This document shows, piece by piece, positions 1-9,162 of a stretch of DNA of 64,000 nt. The stretch comes from Brevundimonas poindexterae (GTDB lineage: Bacteria; Pseudomonadota; Alphaproteobacteria; Caulobacterales; Caulobacteraceae), in assembly GCF_020524625.1 (NCBI RefSeq), contig NZ_JAIVLL010000001.1:372001-436000 (forward strand). The letters run 5' to 3'. A program made the translations under genes and the position numbers. Below the pieces are notes generated by a model. That model worked only from the letters and a program-made list of their open reading frames with translations. It searched no databases and was not told the origin of the DNA. Each line of letters begins with the position of its first letter. Within the stretch, counting starts at the first letter, position 1.

Positions 1-1
1 G

Positions 2-1336
2 ACCCTCTGGACCGAGGACGACGGCGGCGAAAAGGTCCGCGTGCGCGGCGTCTGGGACGGCGAGGCCGAGGCCCGGCTGATCGCTGACGAGATCGAGACA
101 GCCAAGACCACCGGCATGAAATACAAGGACATGGCCGTTCTTGTTCGCGCGTCGCATCAGATGCGAGCGTTCGAGGAACGCTTCGTCATGCTGGCCATCC
201 CCTACACCGTCATCGGTGGCCCCCGCTTCTTCGAACGCGCCGAAATCCGCGACGCCCACGCCTATCTGCGGCTGATCCAGTCCGAGGACGACGACCTCGC
301 CTTCGAGCGGATCGTCAATGTGCCCAAGCGCGGCATCGGCGACACTTCGGTCCAGAAGATCCTGCAGCTGGCGCGTACCGCGGGCATCTCGGCCATGGCG
401 GCCGTCCACCGGCTGATCGAATCGGACGAACTACAGGCCCGCACCCGGACCGCGCTCGCCGGGTTCGCCCGCGACCTGCACCGCTGGCGCACCCTGGCCG
501 CCGACACGCCCCACCCCCAGCTGGCCGAGACCGTGCTGGAGGAGAGTGGCTACACCGATATGCAGAAGGCCGACCGCCTGACCGGCCAGACGCGGCTGGA
601 TAATCTCAAGGAACTGGTCCAGGCCATGCAGGCCTTCGACACCCTGCAGGCCTATCTGGAGCATGTGTCGCTGGTCATGGACATGGAGCGGGCCTCGGGC
701 GACGACTCGGTCCAGATCATGACCCTGCATGGCGCCAAGGGGCTGGAGTTCCCGCTGGTGTTCCTGCCCGGCTGGGAGGAAGGCGTCTTCCCCAGCCAGC
801 GCAGCATCGACGAGAAGGGCGAAAAGGGCCTCGAGGAGGAACGCCGGCTGGCCTATGTCGGCCTGACCCGCGCGCGCCGCGATGCCCGCATCAGCTTTGC
901 CGCCAACCGGCAGGTCTATGGCCGCTGGACCGCCCAGATGCCCAGCCGCTTCGTCGACGAACTGCCGATCGAGAACGTCCAGCCGGAAAGCGAGACCGGC
1001 TATTACGGGGCCGCCCCCAGCGCCCGCCAGGTCCAGGATCGCTGGTCAGAGGACAAGACCTTTGGCGGCGGCTATGACAGCCCCGGCTGGAAGCGCGCCC
1101 AGCAGCGCAGCGCCACCGGCTCGGCCCACCGCAGCCCGCCCATCGAGGGCGTCAGCCGCCGCGTCGAGCACCCCACCACCGCAGCCCCCACCGGCCAGTG
1201 GAGCCGGGGCGAGCGCGTGTTTCACCAGAAGTTCGGCTATGGTCGCATCCAGGGCGTCGAGGGCAACAAGCTACGCGTCGCCTTCGACAAGGCCGGCGAG
1301 AAGAAGGTGATCGACAGCTTCGTCGAAAAGGCCTGA
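2..1336 (+). CDS. uvrD: DNA helicase UvrD/PcrA, C-terminal part (5' end outside window)
   Basis: This is the C-terminal 444 codons of a superfamily 1A 3'-5' DNA helicase, which unwinds DNA in nucleotide-excision and mismatch repair. The frame is open from base 2, so the gene starts upstream of the window. Visible are the 2B/2A domains, the motif V region TLHGAKGLEFPLVFLPG and the motif VI region RRLAYVGLTRAR, whose arginines contact ATP. The last 45 residues (HQKFGYGRIQGVEGNKL) form the Tudor-like C-terminal domain of PcrA/UvrD that binds RNA polymerase in studied homologues. The linker before it is Gly/Ser/Pro-rich and probably disordered. PcrA and UvrD cannot be told apart without the N-terminus. 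Confidence 0.93.
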   Translation, partial: TLWTEDDGGEKVRVRGVWDGEAEARLIADEIETAKTTGMKYKDMAVLVRASHQMRAFEERFVMLAIPYTVIGGPRFFERAEIRDAHAYLRLIQSEDDDLAFERIVNVPKRGIGDTSVQKILQLARTAGISAMAAVHRLIESDELQARTRTALAGFARDLHRWRTLAADTPHPQLAETVLEESGYTDMQKADRLTGQTRLDNLKELVQAMQAFDTLQAYLEHVSLVMDMERASGDDSVQIMTLHGAKGLEFPLVFLPGWEEGVFPSQRSIDEKGEKGLEEERRLAYVGLTRARRDARISFAANRQVYGRWTAQMPSRFVDELPIENVQPESETGYYGAAPSARQVQDRWSEDKTFGGGYDSPGWKRAQQRSATGSAHRSPPIEGVSRRVEHPTTAAPTGQWSRGERVFHQKFGYGRIQGVEGNKLRVAFDKAGEKKVIDSFVEKA

Positions 1337-1364
1337 CCGCAGAGGGTCGGCCACGGCCACGTGA

Positions 1365-1441
<77 letters not shown>

Positions 1442-1492
1442 ACATCAAGGGACGGCCCTCATGCCACGCCCCTGCCCCGCCCGCAACGCGCG

Positions 1493-1996
1493 TCAGCCGC
1501 CGCAGGGGGTCTGGGTGTCGAAGAAGGGGTGACGGATGCGGTCGCCCGGCCCCGCGCCGATCTCGGCCATACGGCCGGCCCGCACCTCGAGCACGCCCTT
1601 GGCCGCGCCGTTCGAGGGATAGGTCGTCTCGGCATAGGGGGTGGTGTGGGCAGCGATCGAGACGATGCAGCCCTGCGGATCCAGATAGACGATGTCGAGC
1701 GAGCTGGGCGTGTTCTGCATCCAGAAGGCGCGCTCGGCCACGTCCGGGAACTGGAACAGCATGCCGCGGTCATCCTCCAGCGGCGGACGATACATCAGGC
1801 CGCGCGCGCGTTCCGGCTGGTCGTCGGCGATCTCAACCTGAAAATCGAAACTGCCCTTGTCGGTGATGACGGTCAGGGGCTCGACCGGCAGGGTCTGGCC
1901 GTCGCCGGTCGTCGATTCCTGGGCGCAGGCGCCGGTGAACAGAAGGGCCGCGCAGAGCGCCGCAGCAGGAAGATAACGCTTGAACACCTGTTCCAC
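1493..1996 (-). CDS. DUF192 family exported protein
   Basis: A 167-residue protein of the DUF192 family, small periplasmic proteins of unknown biochemical role. The N-terminus ([20 protein letters not shown]) is a signal peptide. The following TGAC-AQE could be a lipoprotein site, but the -3 residue is Thr rather than Leu, so ordinary signal peptidase I cleavage is equally possible. The DUF192 core is recognisable from [21 protein letters not shown], the MLFQFPD segment and [16 protein letters not shown]. It begins 8 nt after the stop of the two-domain cold-shock gene and is probably its operon partner, an order I recall from Caulobacter relatives. Confidence 0.85.
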   Translation of the reverse strand: MEQVFKRYLPAAALCAALLFTGACAQESTTGDGQTLPVEPLTVITDKGSFDFQVEIADDQPERARGLMYRPPLEDDRGMLFQFPDVAERAFWMQNTPSSLDIVYLDPQGCIVSIAAHTTPYAETTYPSNGAAKGVLEVRAGRMAEIGAGPGDRIRHPFFDTQTPCGG

Positions 1997-2004
1997 CTCT
2001 TTCG

Positions 2005-2589
2005 TCAGGCGGAGCGGGCTCCACCCAGTCTGATTTCAGCGACCACGAGGCCCTTGGGGCCCTCGGCGAATCGAACCTGCACCGGATCGCCCGGCAGAAG
2101 GTCCTCTATGCCGCAGCGGCGCAGGGTCTCGACATGCACGAAGATATCGCCCTCGGCGTCGTCGCGCACCACAAAACCGTACCCCTTGGTGCGATTGAAC
2201 CATTTCACGACCGCCGGCTCGAGCGGAAGACCCGAGGGCGCCACGGTCGAGGCCCCCTCGCCCCGTCCGAGCGCGCGCAGCCCGTCATAGCCCGTACGGC
2301 GCGCGGGCGCGGCGTCGGCAGTGTCCTCCTGGAGGTCCAGAACCTCGAGCACCTGCCAGCCCTTGGGCCGGCGCACGCACTCACAGCGGATTTCGGCGCC
2401 CTCGGGCGCCGTGTCGCGACCGGTGTCGCGCAGATTGCTGATGTGCAGCAGCACATCCTTGAGGTCCGTCATGTCCGGATCGTCCGGAACGATGAACCCG
2501 TATCCCTTCCCGGGATCGAACCACTTGACCTTGCCGACGATCTCTATCGTCCCCGGCGTATCAAGCCCCTCTGTATCAGACACAGTCAA
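2005..2589 (-). CDS. Two-domain cold-shock protein (CspC/CspD type)
   Basis: A 194-residue protein with two cold-shock domains, at about residues 18-85 and 125-188. Each has an RNP1-like motif (KGYGFI near residue 28 and KGYGFV near 135) preceded by VKWF. The domains are joined by a charged, Ala-rich linker. Such OB-fold proteins bind single-stranded RNA/DNA and melt RNA structure. Caulobacter encodes two-domain forms (CspC, CspD) linked to stationary phase rather than cold, which this resembles. No ATG is available: the longest start is TTG at 2589, with GTG at 2583 two codons inside; a purine-rich GGGGGTG lies just upstream. DUF192 follows in the same direction. Confidence 0.9.
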   Translation of the reverse strand: MTVSDTEGLDTPGTIEIVGKVKWFDPGKGYGFIVPDDPDMTDLKDVLLHISNLRDTGRDTAPEGAEIRCECVRRPKGWQVLEVLDLQEDTADAAPARRTGYDGLRALGRGEGASTVAPSGLPLEPAVVKWFNRTKGYGFVVRDDAEGDIFVHVETLRRCGIEDLLPGDPVQVRFAEGPKGLVVAEIRLGGARSA

Positions 2590-2764
2590 ACACCCCCGCC
2601 CGCGACAGCAGACGGACGATGCTTAACACGGTTCGGCGAAGCCTGTGGAGTGCGAAAACGCCGGTTTTACACCTGCGGTTGCAAATGCGAAGCAGTGTCA
2701 GAACGACGGCTGGCCGCAAAGTGCGGGAGGAACGCAATAAATTGTCGGGGGAGATACTCCCGCG

Positions 2765-2839
2765 TGGCAGTCCCTAGGGGAATCGAACCCCTCTTTCTAG
2801 GTTGAAAACCTAGCGTCCTAACCGATAGACGAAGGGACC
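2765..2839 (-). tRNA. tRNA-Glu (anticodon TTC)
   Basis: A complete minus-strand cloverleaf of 75 nt. The acceptor GGTCCCT pairs with AGGGACT with a terminal G-T pair. The anticodon stem CTAGG/CCTAG encloses TTTTCAA, giving anticodon TTC. The T-arm is AGGGG-TTCGATT-CCCCT. Discriminator G and an encoded CCA end at 2765-2767. A well-formed promoter lies immediately upstream. Confidence 0.97.
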
Positions 2840-2857
2840 GCTGCGCGGGAGGACGGC

Positions 2858-2886
2858 GATATAGCGGGCGATTCCGACGCTTGCAA
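2858..2886 (-). promoter_or_regulatory. Promoter of tRNA-Glu
   Basis: On the minus strand, TTGCAA (2886-2881) is separated by 17 bases from TATATC (2863-2858). The -10 box with its preceding GC reads GCTATATC, which fits the Caulobacter housekeeping sigma-73 -10 consensus GCTANAWC. The predicted start is about 10 bases before the mature tRNA 5' end. Confidence 0.7.
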
Positions 2887-2909
2887 CCCTCTTTGGTCAA
2901 CTGAATCAA

Positions 2910-4721
2910 TCAAAGTCGCCTGGGATCGGCGACGTCGTCGATTTCCAGCTGAACCCCCCGTCGGCCGTTCCAGTCGTCGGGCTTCAGACGGCCCACGATA
3001 TTGAGCGCGCCACCGGCCGCGAGGGCCTGTCCGGTCTCCTGATCCGCACACCGCCAGGCTACTGCGCGAAGCGTCCGACCGTCCGCGCCGCGCAGCTGGC
3101 AACGCAGATGTCCGCCTTTCATGGCGCGCACATCGACGGCCCGGACGCGCTCAAGGGCGAATACAGGCTCCGGATTGCCGGGGCCGAAGGGCGCCAGCCG
3201 TTCGAAGGCGTCCAGCAGGGCGCGGTCGGCGGCCCCCGGCTCGATCAGGGCGTCGATCAGCACGGCGTCGAGGGCGCGCGCGGCCACGGCATCCGTCTGG
3301 GCCGTAAGGGTGGTGTTCAGATAGTCGCGCAGGGCATCGATCCGGTCGGTGCGAACCGTCAGGCCCGCCGCCATGGCGTGACCGCCGCCGGCCATCAGGA
3401 TCCCCTCGTCGAAGGCCTGCTGCACCGCCCGCCCGAGGTTATAGCCGGGCTGGGATCGGCCCGAGCCCTTGCCGATGCCGTTAACGGGATCAAGGCCGAT
3501 CACGACCACCGGCTTGCGCCAGCGCTCGCGCAGGCGTCCGGCAACAATGCCGACGACGCCCGGATGCCACCCCTCGCCCGCGATCACGGCGGCCGCAACG
3601 GCGGGATCCTCCACGCCCTGGGCCTCGCCCAGCCGGACGGCCGCCTCGGTGACCTCGGCCTCGACCTCGCGCCGGGCCAGATTCAGGGCGTCCAGCTCAC
3701 GGGCCAGCGCGAGTGCCTCGCCGGGATCGTCCGTGGACAGCAGGCGCGCGCCCAGGTCTGCGCGTCCGATCCGGCCCCCGGCATTGATGCGCGGGCCGAG
3801 GATGAAGCCGGCGTGGTTGCTGCGGGCCTCGCCGGGCTCTCCGCCAGCGACGGACAGAAGGGCGCTGAGGCCGGGATTGGCCCAGGACGACATGACCTGT
3901 AGTCCCAGTCGTGCCAGCGCCCGGTTGAAGCCGGTCAGGGCGGTCACGTCACATATGGCACCCAGCGCCGCCAGGTCCAGCCAGCGGCGGATGTCGGGCT
4001 CGCTGCGCCCCTCGAACAGGCCGCGCCTGCGGGCCGCGCGGTTCAGGGCGGCCAGCAGCACGAACACCACGCCTGCTGCCGCCAGATTGCCCTGTCCCGA
4101 GCGACAGTCGGCCCGGTTGGGATTGACCACTGCCAGACAGGCCGGCGCCTCGCCCCGCATGAGGTGGTGGTCGACGACCACGACGCCGAGATCGATGGCG
4201 GCGGCATGGGCCAGGGCGACCTCGGCGGCCGCACCGCAGTCGACGGTGATGACCAGGTCGGCGCCCGCGGCCTTCAGCGTGTCGAAGGCGCGGGGACTGG
4301 GTCCGTAGCCTTCGGTCAGCCGGTCGGGAACATAGAGGGAGAGCTCGTGCCCCATTTCGCGGAACCAGCGGACCAGCAGGGCGGCGCTGGATGCCCCGTC
4401 CACGTCATAGTCGGCGAAGACATGGATGTTGGCCCGACGCTCAAGGGCGTCGACGATGGCCGAGGCCGCCGCATCCATGTCGGCAAAGCTGGATGGGTCC
4501 GGGAACAGGGCGCGCAGGGTCGGATCGAGGAAATCAGCCCCCTCCTCTGCCCCCACGCCGCGCGAGGCCAGGGCGCGGGCCAGCGGCTCGCCCAGCCCCA
4601 GCGCCTGGGCGTGGGCGCGGGCGATGGCCGGATCGTGCGGGCGCTCCAGCCACTGCCGTCCCGACAGGGAGCGTTCGACCCCGAGGAAGGCCGGCGTCGG
4701 TCCTGTCCGTTCCGCCTCCAC
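2910..4721 (-). CDS. recJ: Single-stranded-DNA-specific exonuclease RecJ
   Basis: A 603-residue 5'-3' single-strand exonuclease acting in recombination and mismatch repair. The DHH phosphoesterase core is clear: ADYDVDG at 103-109, VITVDCG near 158-163 and VVDHH at 182-186, all metal-ligand motifs. The DHHA1 domain carries GGGHAMAAG. The C-terminal OB-like region ends in LKPDDWNGRRGVQLEIDDV. Length is normal for the family. The start is GTG at 4721, seven bases after the glpX stop, so it is probably co-transcribed with and translationally coupled to glpX. Confidence 0.96.
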   Translation of the reverse strand: MEAERTGPTPAFLGVERSLSGRQWLERPHDPAIARAHAQALGLGEPLARALASRGVGAEEGADFLDPTLRALFPDPSSFADMDAAASAIVDALERRANIHVFADYDVDGASSAALLVRWFREMGHELSLYVPDRLTEGYGPSPRAFDTLKAAGADLVITVDCGAAAEVALAHAAAIDLGVVVVDHHLMRGEAPACLAVVNPNRADCRSGQGNLAAAGVVFVLLAALNRAARRRGLFEGRSEPDIRRWLDLAALGAICDVTALTGFNRALARLGLQVMSSWANPGLSALLSVAGGEPGEARSNHAGFILGPRINAGGRIGRADLGARLLSTDDPGEALALARELDALNLARREVEAEVTEAAVRLGEAQGVEDPAVAAAVIAGEGWHPGVVGIVAGRLRERWRKPVVVIGLDPVNGIGKGSGRSQPGYNLGRAVQQAFDEGILMAGGGHAMAAGLTVRTDRIDALRDYLNTTLTAQTDAVAARALDAVLIDALIEPGAADRALLDAFERLAPFGPGNPEPVFALERVRAVDVRAMKGGHLRCQLRGADGRTLRAVAWRCADQETGQALAAGGALNIVGRLKPDDWNGRRGVQLEIDDVADPRRL

Positions 4722-4728
4722 CCGCGCG

Positions 4729-5688
4729 TCAGGCGGGGCGCGAGGTGCGGATGCGACGCACCGTGCGGCTGAAGGAGTCCATCACCAGGGTGTGGGTCTC
4801 GATCCGGCCACCGACATGGCGCACGCCGTCCAGCAGGGCGCCCTTGGTGACGCCGGTTGCGACGAAGATGGCGTCCTTCGAGACCAGCTCGTGGAGGTCG
4901 TACTTGCGGTCGAAATCGGTGACGCCGGTGCGCTCGGCGCGAGCGCGCTCGTCGTCATTGCGGAAGATCAGCCGGCCCTGGAACTGGCCGCCCACGCATT
5001 TGAGAGCCGCAGCGGCCAGCACGCCCTCGGGCGCCCCGCCGGACCCCAGATAGAGGTCGATGCCGGTCTCGGGTTCGGTCGTGTGGATGACACCGGCGAC
5101 GTCGCCGTCGGTGATCAGCAGCACACGGGCACCCACACCGCGGAGGGCAGCGATCAGGTCGGCGTGGCGCGGCCGGTCCATGACGCAGACGGTGATCTCG
5201 CCGGGCTTGACCCCCTTGGCGCGGGCCAGCGCCATGACGTTGTCCTCGGGGCTGCGGTCCAGATCGACCAGACCCGGCTCGTATCCCGGGCCGATCGCGA
5301 TCTTGTCCATATAGGTGTCGGGGGCGTGCAGCATGCCGCCGCCGGGCGACATGGCCAGCACCGCCAGGGCGTTGGCCATGGCCTTGGCCGTCAGGGTGGT
5401 GCCCTCCAGCGGATCCAGCGCGATGTCGATGGCCGGGCCCTGACCGGTGCCGACCTTCTCGCCGATGTAGAGCATGGGAGCTTCGTCCCGCTCGCCCTCG
5501 CCGATCACGATCTTGCCGTCGATGTCGAGCGCATTCAGCGCCGTGCGCATGGCATCGACCGCGACCTGGTCGGCCGCCTTCTCATCGCCCCGGCCGACGA
5601 GGGACGAGGCCGCGATGGCGGCCAGTTCCGTCACACGCACCGCGTCGAACGGCAGGCTGGAAGCGTAGGGTTTGGCGTCCTGGGCCAT
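4729..5688 (-). CDS. glpX: Fructose-1,6-bisphosphatase class II
   Basis: A 319-residue class II fructose-1,6-bisphosphatase, the gluconeogenic enzyme that hydrolyses fructose-1,6-bisphosphate to fructose-6-phosphate in the cytoplasm. Family motifs are GEGERDEAP at 63-71 (metal ligands), DPLEGTT at 92-98 and the glycine-rich YLGSGGAPEGVLAAAAL. Length matches GlpX enzymes. The start is an ATG preceded by a minus-strand AGGAGAGACTC. The recJ gene follows after 7 bases. Confidence 0.96.
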   Translation of the reverse strand: MAQDAKPYASSLPFDAVRVTELAAIAASSLVGRGDEKAADQVAVDAMRTALNALDIDGKIVIGEGERDEAPMLYIGEKVGTGQGPAIDIALDPLEGTTLTAKAMANALAVLAMSPGGGMLHAPDTYMDKIAIGPGYEPGLVDLDRSPEDNVMALARAKGVKPGEITVCVMDRPRHADLIAALRGVGARVLLITDGDVAGVIHTTEPETGIDLYLGSGGAPEGVLAAAALKCVGGQFQGRLIFRNDDERARAERTGVTDFDRKYDLHELVSKDAIFVATGVTKGALLDGVRHVGGRIETHTLVMDSFSRTVRRIRTSRPA

Positions 5689-5751
5689 GAGTCTCTCCTG
5701 AGGGGCGCGTGACCGGCGGTCCGCGCCGTTGTTATGGCTGTGTACCCGGAC

Positions 5752-6213
5752 TCACCGTCTGGGAATGGGGGGTGGGGCGCGGCCCCGGTCGCGCAGGCCC
5801 TGGGCAAAGGCCTCGACCTCCTCGCGGGTCTGCAGCGTCGCGGGCGCGATCGGCCGGGCGGCGACGTCCTCGGCGACGCGACGGGCAAAGCCCTCGGGGT
5901 CCTGGAGCGTCCAGTCGATGGCCGCGACCTGGGCCGCCGCTTCCGATGAGGCCGTATCCAGAGCCGCCACGCGGCCCGCGACCTCGACCGCCGATGGCGG
6001 CGGCGTGCCCTGCCGGGGGAAGTTCCGCCAGTCCGGGTAGCCCCGATTGGCGGCGATCAGCGCCGTGATTCGCGGCGACAGCGGCGCCACGGCCTCGTCA
6101 GCGGTTTCGGCGCCCGGCGTGGCACAGGCAGCGAGGGACAGCCCCGCCGCGAGGCCGAGGCCGGTCATCGCCCACTTTTTCGCCTGCTGCGCATTCATAT
6201 CGGGCACGGTCAT
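5752..6213 (-). CDS. Hypothetical lipoprotein
   Basis: A 153-residue protein I cannot assign to a family. The N-terminus has a hydrophobic signal segment followed by the lipobox LAAC, so an outer- or inner-membrane lipoprotein is likely. The mature part is Ala/Pro/Glu-rich, with a central RGYPDWRNFPRQGTPPPS stretch and an amphipathic helical C-terminal half. A second in-frame ATG at 6198 (MNAQQAKKW) could be the true start and would still keep the signal peptide. It lies 63 bases upstream of glpX on the same strand and divergent from phaC. Confidence 0.7.
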   Translation of the reverse strand: MTVPDMNAQQAKKWAMTGLGLAAGLSLAACATPGAETADEAVAPLSPRITALIAANRGYPDWRNFPRQGTPPPSAVEVAGRVAALDTASSEAAAQVAAIDWTLQDPEGFARRVAEDVAARPIAPATLQTREEVEAFAQGLRDRGRAPPPIPRR

Positions 6214-6309
6214 ATGTCATGATCCCGGCGCAAGAAAGGGCAAGGACGCGATCCGGGGCGGCATTCCCAAGCCGGGTCGACAAGGATCTCGCCCCATTGA
6301 GAGGAAACC

Positions 6310-8265
6310 ATGGCGAAACGCCCGACTGAGTCCGACAGCCCTCGCCCGAAAGCCGGTGCCCGCGCGCCGCGCAAGGCGGGCCGGCCGACCTCGGCAAAGG
6401 GCAGCGCCAGACCCCGAAAATCCGCACCGCGTCCGGAGCCTGAAGCGGAACAGCCGGCGCCCGGGGCCCAGGCACGGCAGGAGGCCGCCCCTGACGCGCC
6501 GGAAACCGCCCTGCCCGACCTCGAGGCCCTGTCCATGAACCTCGCGCGGGCGGCGATGATGGCCCAGGCGGCCATGGCCGAATCGGCGATGAGCCAGGCC
6601 GGACGGCCGGCAGCGCTCAACCCGGACCCGTTCAATGTCGGCCCCGCCCTGACCTCGGTGATGACCGGTCTGGCCGCACGGCCGGACAAGCTGTTCCAGG
6701 CCCAGGCCGACCTGTTCACCCGCTACATGGATCTGTGGTCGTCGACCGCCAGCCAGACGCAGGGGGTGCCCGCGTCGGCGGGGCGCCCGGACAAACGCTT
6801 CAAGGATCCGGCGTGGAGCGAGAACCCGACCTTCGACATCATGCGGCGCTCGTACCAGCTGTCAGCCGACTGGATGAACGAGCTGGTGTCCTCGGTCGAG
6901 GACGTCGATCCGCGGACCAAGCGCCGGGCCGAGTTCTTCACCCGTCTGCTGACCGATGCCTTCTCGCCCTCGAACTTCCTGGCGTCCAACCCGGTGGCGC
7001 TGAAGGCCCTGGCCGAGAGCAACGGCGAGTCGTTGGTGAAGGGGATGCAGAATTTCGCCGCCGACATGGAGCGCGGGGGCGGCAAGCTGAAGATCAGCCA
7101 GGCCGACTACGACCGCTTCCGGGTGGGCGAGAACGTCGCCACCGCCCCGGGCCAGGTGGTGTGGCGCGACGACCTGTTCGAGCTGATCCAGTACGCCCCG
7201 GCGACGGAGCAGCAGCACGAGATTCCGCTGCTGATCTTCCCGCCGTGGATCAACAAATTCTACATCCTGGACCTGCAGCCGGCCAATTCGATGATCCGCT
7301 GGCTGTCGGAGCAAGGCTTCAGCGTCTTTGTCTGCTCCTGGGTCAATCCGGATGCCGACAAGGCGGGCTACGGCTTTGACGACTATCTGGAGAAGGGCAT
7401 CTATCGCGCCATCGACAAGGTGCGCGAGCAGTGCGGCACGGGCACCGTCAACACGGTCGGCTATTGCATCGGCGGAACGCTGATGGGTGCGGCCCTGGGC
7501 CATATGGCGGCGACGGGGCGCAAGGATGTGGGCGCGACGACCTTCTTTGCCGCCCAGCATGACTTTGCCGAGGCCGGGGACCTGCTGCTGTTCACCGACG
7601 AGCACTGGCTGGACGAGATCGAGCGGCAGATGGACGAGGCCGGGGGCGTGCTGCCCGGCAGTGCCATGGCCGACACCTTCAATGCGCTCAGGGCCAATGA
7701 TCTGATCTGGTCGTTCTTCGTGTCCAACTATCTGATGGGCAAGGACCCGCCTGCCTTTGACCTGCTGTTCTGGAATGCGGACCAGACGCGGATGCCGAAG
7801 CGGCTGCACATGGACTATCTGCGCTCGATGTATGGGCGGAATGCCCTGACGCAGGGCCAGTTCGAGCTGGGCGGGGTGAACATTGACCTGTCGAAGGTGG
7901 CCATTCCGCTCTATTTCCAGGCCAGCCGCGAGGACCACATTGCGCCGACGCGCTCGGTCTATCGCTCGGCGCGGGCGTTCAGCGGCGCTGACGTGACCCT
8001 GACGCTGGCGGGATCGGGCCATATCGCCGGGGTGATCAATCCGCCCTCGGCCCGGAAGTATGCCCACTGGACGAACGACGCCCTGCCCGAGACCTTCGAC
8101 GCCTGGCTGGAGGGGGCCGAGGAGCACCCCGGCAGCTGGTGGCCGCATTGGGCGGCTTGGCTGTCGAAGCGGTCGGGGCCGAAGGTGAAGGCGCGGGATC
8201 CGGCGGCCGGTCCCCTGCCCCCGATCGAGCCCGCGCCCGGCAGCTATGTGAAGGTACGCTCGTGA
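6310..8265 (+). CDS. phaC: Class I poly(R)-hydroxyalkanoate synthase
   Basis: A 651-residue polyhydroxyalkanoate synthase, which polymerises (R)-3-hydroxyacyl-CoA into storage granules. The lipase-like box GYCIGG carries the nucleophile Cys386. The remaining triad is Asp542 in SREDHIAP and His571 in GSGHIAGV. The PhaC N-terminal domain covers about residues 100-270. The first 70 residues are a basic, Pro/Ala-rich extension that looks disordered. Size and the lack of a phaE or phaR partner point to class I. The ATG is preceded by GAGAGGAAACC. A small membrane protein overlaps its stop codon by 4 nt. Confidence 0.96.
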   Translation: MAKRPTESDSPRPKAGARAPRKAGRPTSAKGSARPRKSAPRPEPEAEQPAPGAQARQEAAPDAPETALPDLEALSMNLARAAMMAQAAMAESAMSQAGRPAALNPDPFNVGPALTSVMTGLAARPDKLFQAQADLFTRYMDLWSSTASQTQGVPASAGRPDKRFKDPAWSENPTFDIMRRSYQLSADWMNELVSSVEDVDPRTKRRAEFFTRLLTDAFSPSNFLASNPVALKALAESNGESLVKGMQNFAADMERGGGKLKISQADYDRFRVGENVATAPGQVVWRDDLFELIQYAPATEQQHEIPLLIFPPWINKFYILDLQPANSMIRWLSEQGFSVFVCSWVNPDADKAGYGFDDYLEKGIYRAIDKVREQCGTGTVNTVGYCIGGTLMGAALGHMAATGRKDVGATTFFAAQHDFAEAGDLLLFTDEHWLDEIERQMDEAGGVLPGSAMADTFNALRANDLIWSFFVSNYLMGKDPPAFDLLFWNADQTRMPKRLHMDYLRSMYGRNALTQGQFELGGVNIDLSKVAIPLYFQASREDHIAPTRSVYRSARAFSGADVTLTLAGSGHIAGVINPPSARKYAHWTNDALPETFDAWLEGAEEHPGSWWPHWAAWLSKRSGPKVKARDPAAGPLPPIEPAPGSYVKVRS

Positions 8266-8633
8266 CGGCTGGCCCCAATCTGATGCTGGCTGTGACCACG
8301 GGCACGGCCTATGCGCTACAGGTGCTGACGACGTCGCTGTACGGGCGGACCGACCAGACGCTGAAGTATGTGCTGATCGCCCTGCTGGTGCCTGTGCTGT
8401 TCGTCCTGATGAACGGCTGGATGCTGAAGCGTATGGGTCGCGGGGCTCAGCCGCTGATCCAGCCGGGCTATCCGGGCGCGGCCATCTGGGCGTCGATCCT
8501 GCCGCTGCTGACCCTGATCGGCGCGGCCATTCCGGTGTTCGTGCCGGGCTATGACTACGGCATCCTGATCGTCATCGCCGGGGTGTGGTTCGGCCTGACG
8601 GTCCAGTCGGCGCTGGCTGCGCGCATGGCCTAG
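8262..8633 (+). CDS. Small membrane protein coupled to phaC
   Basis: A 123-residue integral membrane protein with three or four hydrophobic helices (about residues 7-25, 35-51, 72-92 and 98-118) and a basic loop KRMGRGAQ. I do not recognise the family. The chosen GTG start at 8262 overlaps the phaC stop as GTGA and has GAAGG about 8 bases upstream; an ATG at 8283 is an alternative. The overlap implies translation coupled to the PHA synthase, but nothing in the sequence shows a role in granule formation. Its 3' end overlaps the convergent msrB by 4 bases. Confidence 0.75.
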   Translation: MTAGPNLMLAVTTGTAYALQVLTTSLYGRTDQTLKYVLIALLVPVLFVLMNGWMLKRMGRGAQPLIQPGYPGAAIWASILPLLTLIGAAIPVFVPGYDYGILIVIAGVWFGLTVQSALAARMA

Positions 8634-9130
8634 GCCGGTCGGAAGATCAGGGCGACGCCGTTGTTGCAGTAGCGTTTGCCCGTGGGGCGCGGGCCGTCGT
8701 CGAAGACGTGTCCCTGATGCCCCAGGCAACGGGCACAGTGGTATTCCGTGCGCGGGACCCCGATGCGATAGTCAGTCTTGGTGCCGATATTGCGCGAGAT
8801 CACATCGTAGAAGCTGGGCCAGCCGGTGCGGGAGTCGTACTTCCAGCGCGACTGGAACAGCGGCAGCTCGCAGCCCCGGCACAGGAAGGTGCCGTCGCGG
8901 TGCTCGTCATTCAGAGGGCTGGTGAAGGGCCGTTCGGTCGCCTCGCGCCGCAGGACGTTGAACGACGGACCGGACAGGCGGGCGCGCCACTGGTCCTCGG
9001 TCAGGCGACGGAAGGGCGAGTCGGCAAACCGGGGATCACCGGCGCTGGCCGTCTCGGACGAGCAGCCGGCGAGGGCCAGTCCGCCCAGACCGGCCAGAAG
9101 GGTGCGACGATGAAGGAGCGCTTGGGTCAT
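8630..9130 (-). CDS. msrB: Peptide-methionine (R)-S-oxide reductase MsrB, exported/lipoprotein form
   Basis: A 166-residue MsrB that reduces methionine-R-sulfoxide in proteins. The zinc cysteines are C84/C87 (CRGC) and C132/C135 (CARC); the catalytic cysteine is C155 in KRYCNNG. GWPSFYDV and HCARCLGHQGHVFDDGP are family signatures. Unlike cytoplasmic MsrB it begins with HRRTLLAGLGGLALAGC, a twin-arginine-like signal ending in a lipobox at C23. The enzyme is therefore probably a membrane-anchored periplasmic repair enzyme. It is convergent with the phaC-linked membrane gene, the two 3' ends overlapping by 4 bases. Confidence 0.94.
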   Translation of the reverse strand: MTQALLHRRTLLAGLGGLALAGCSSETASAGDPRFADSPFRRLTEDQWRARLSGPSFNVLRREATERPFTSPLNDEHRDGTFLCRGCELPLFQSRWKYDSRTGWPSFYDVISRNIGTKTDYRIGVPRTEYHCARCLGHQGHVFDDGPRPTGKRYCNNGVALIFRPA

Positions 9131-9162
9131 GATCCATATACGGCGCCCGGCCCCGAAGGGTT

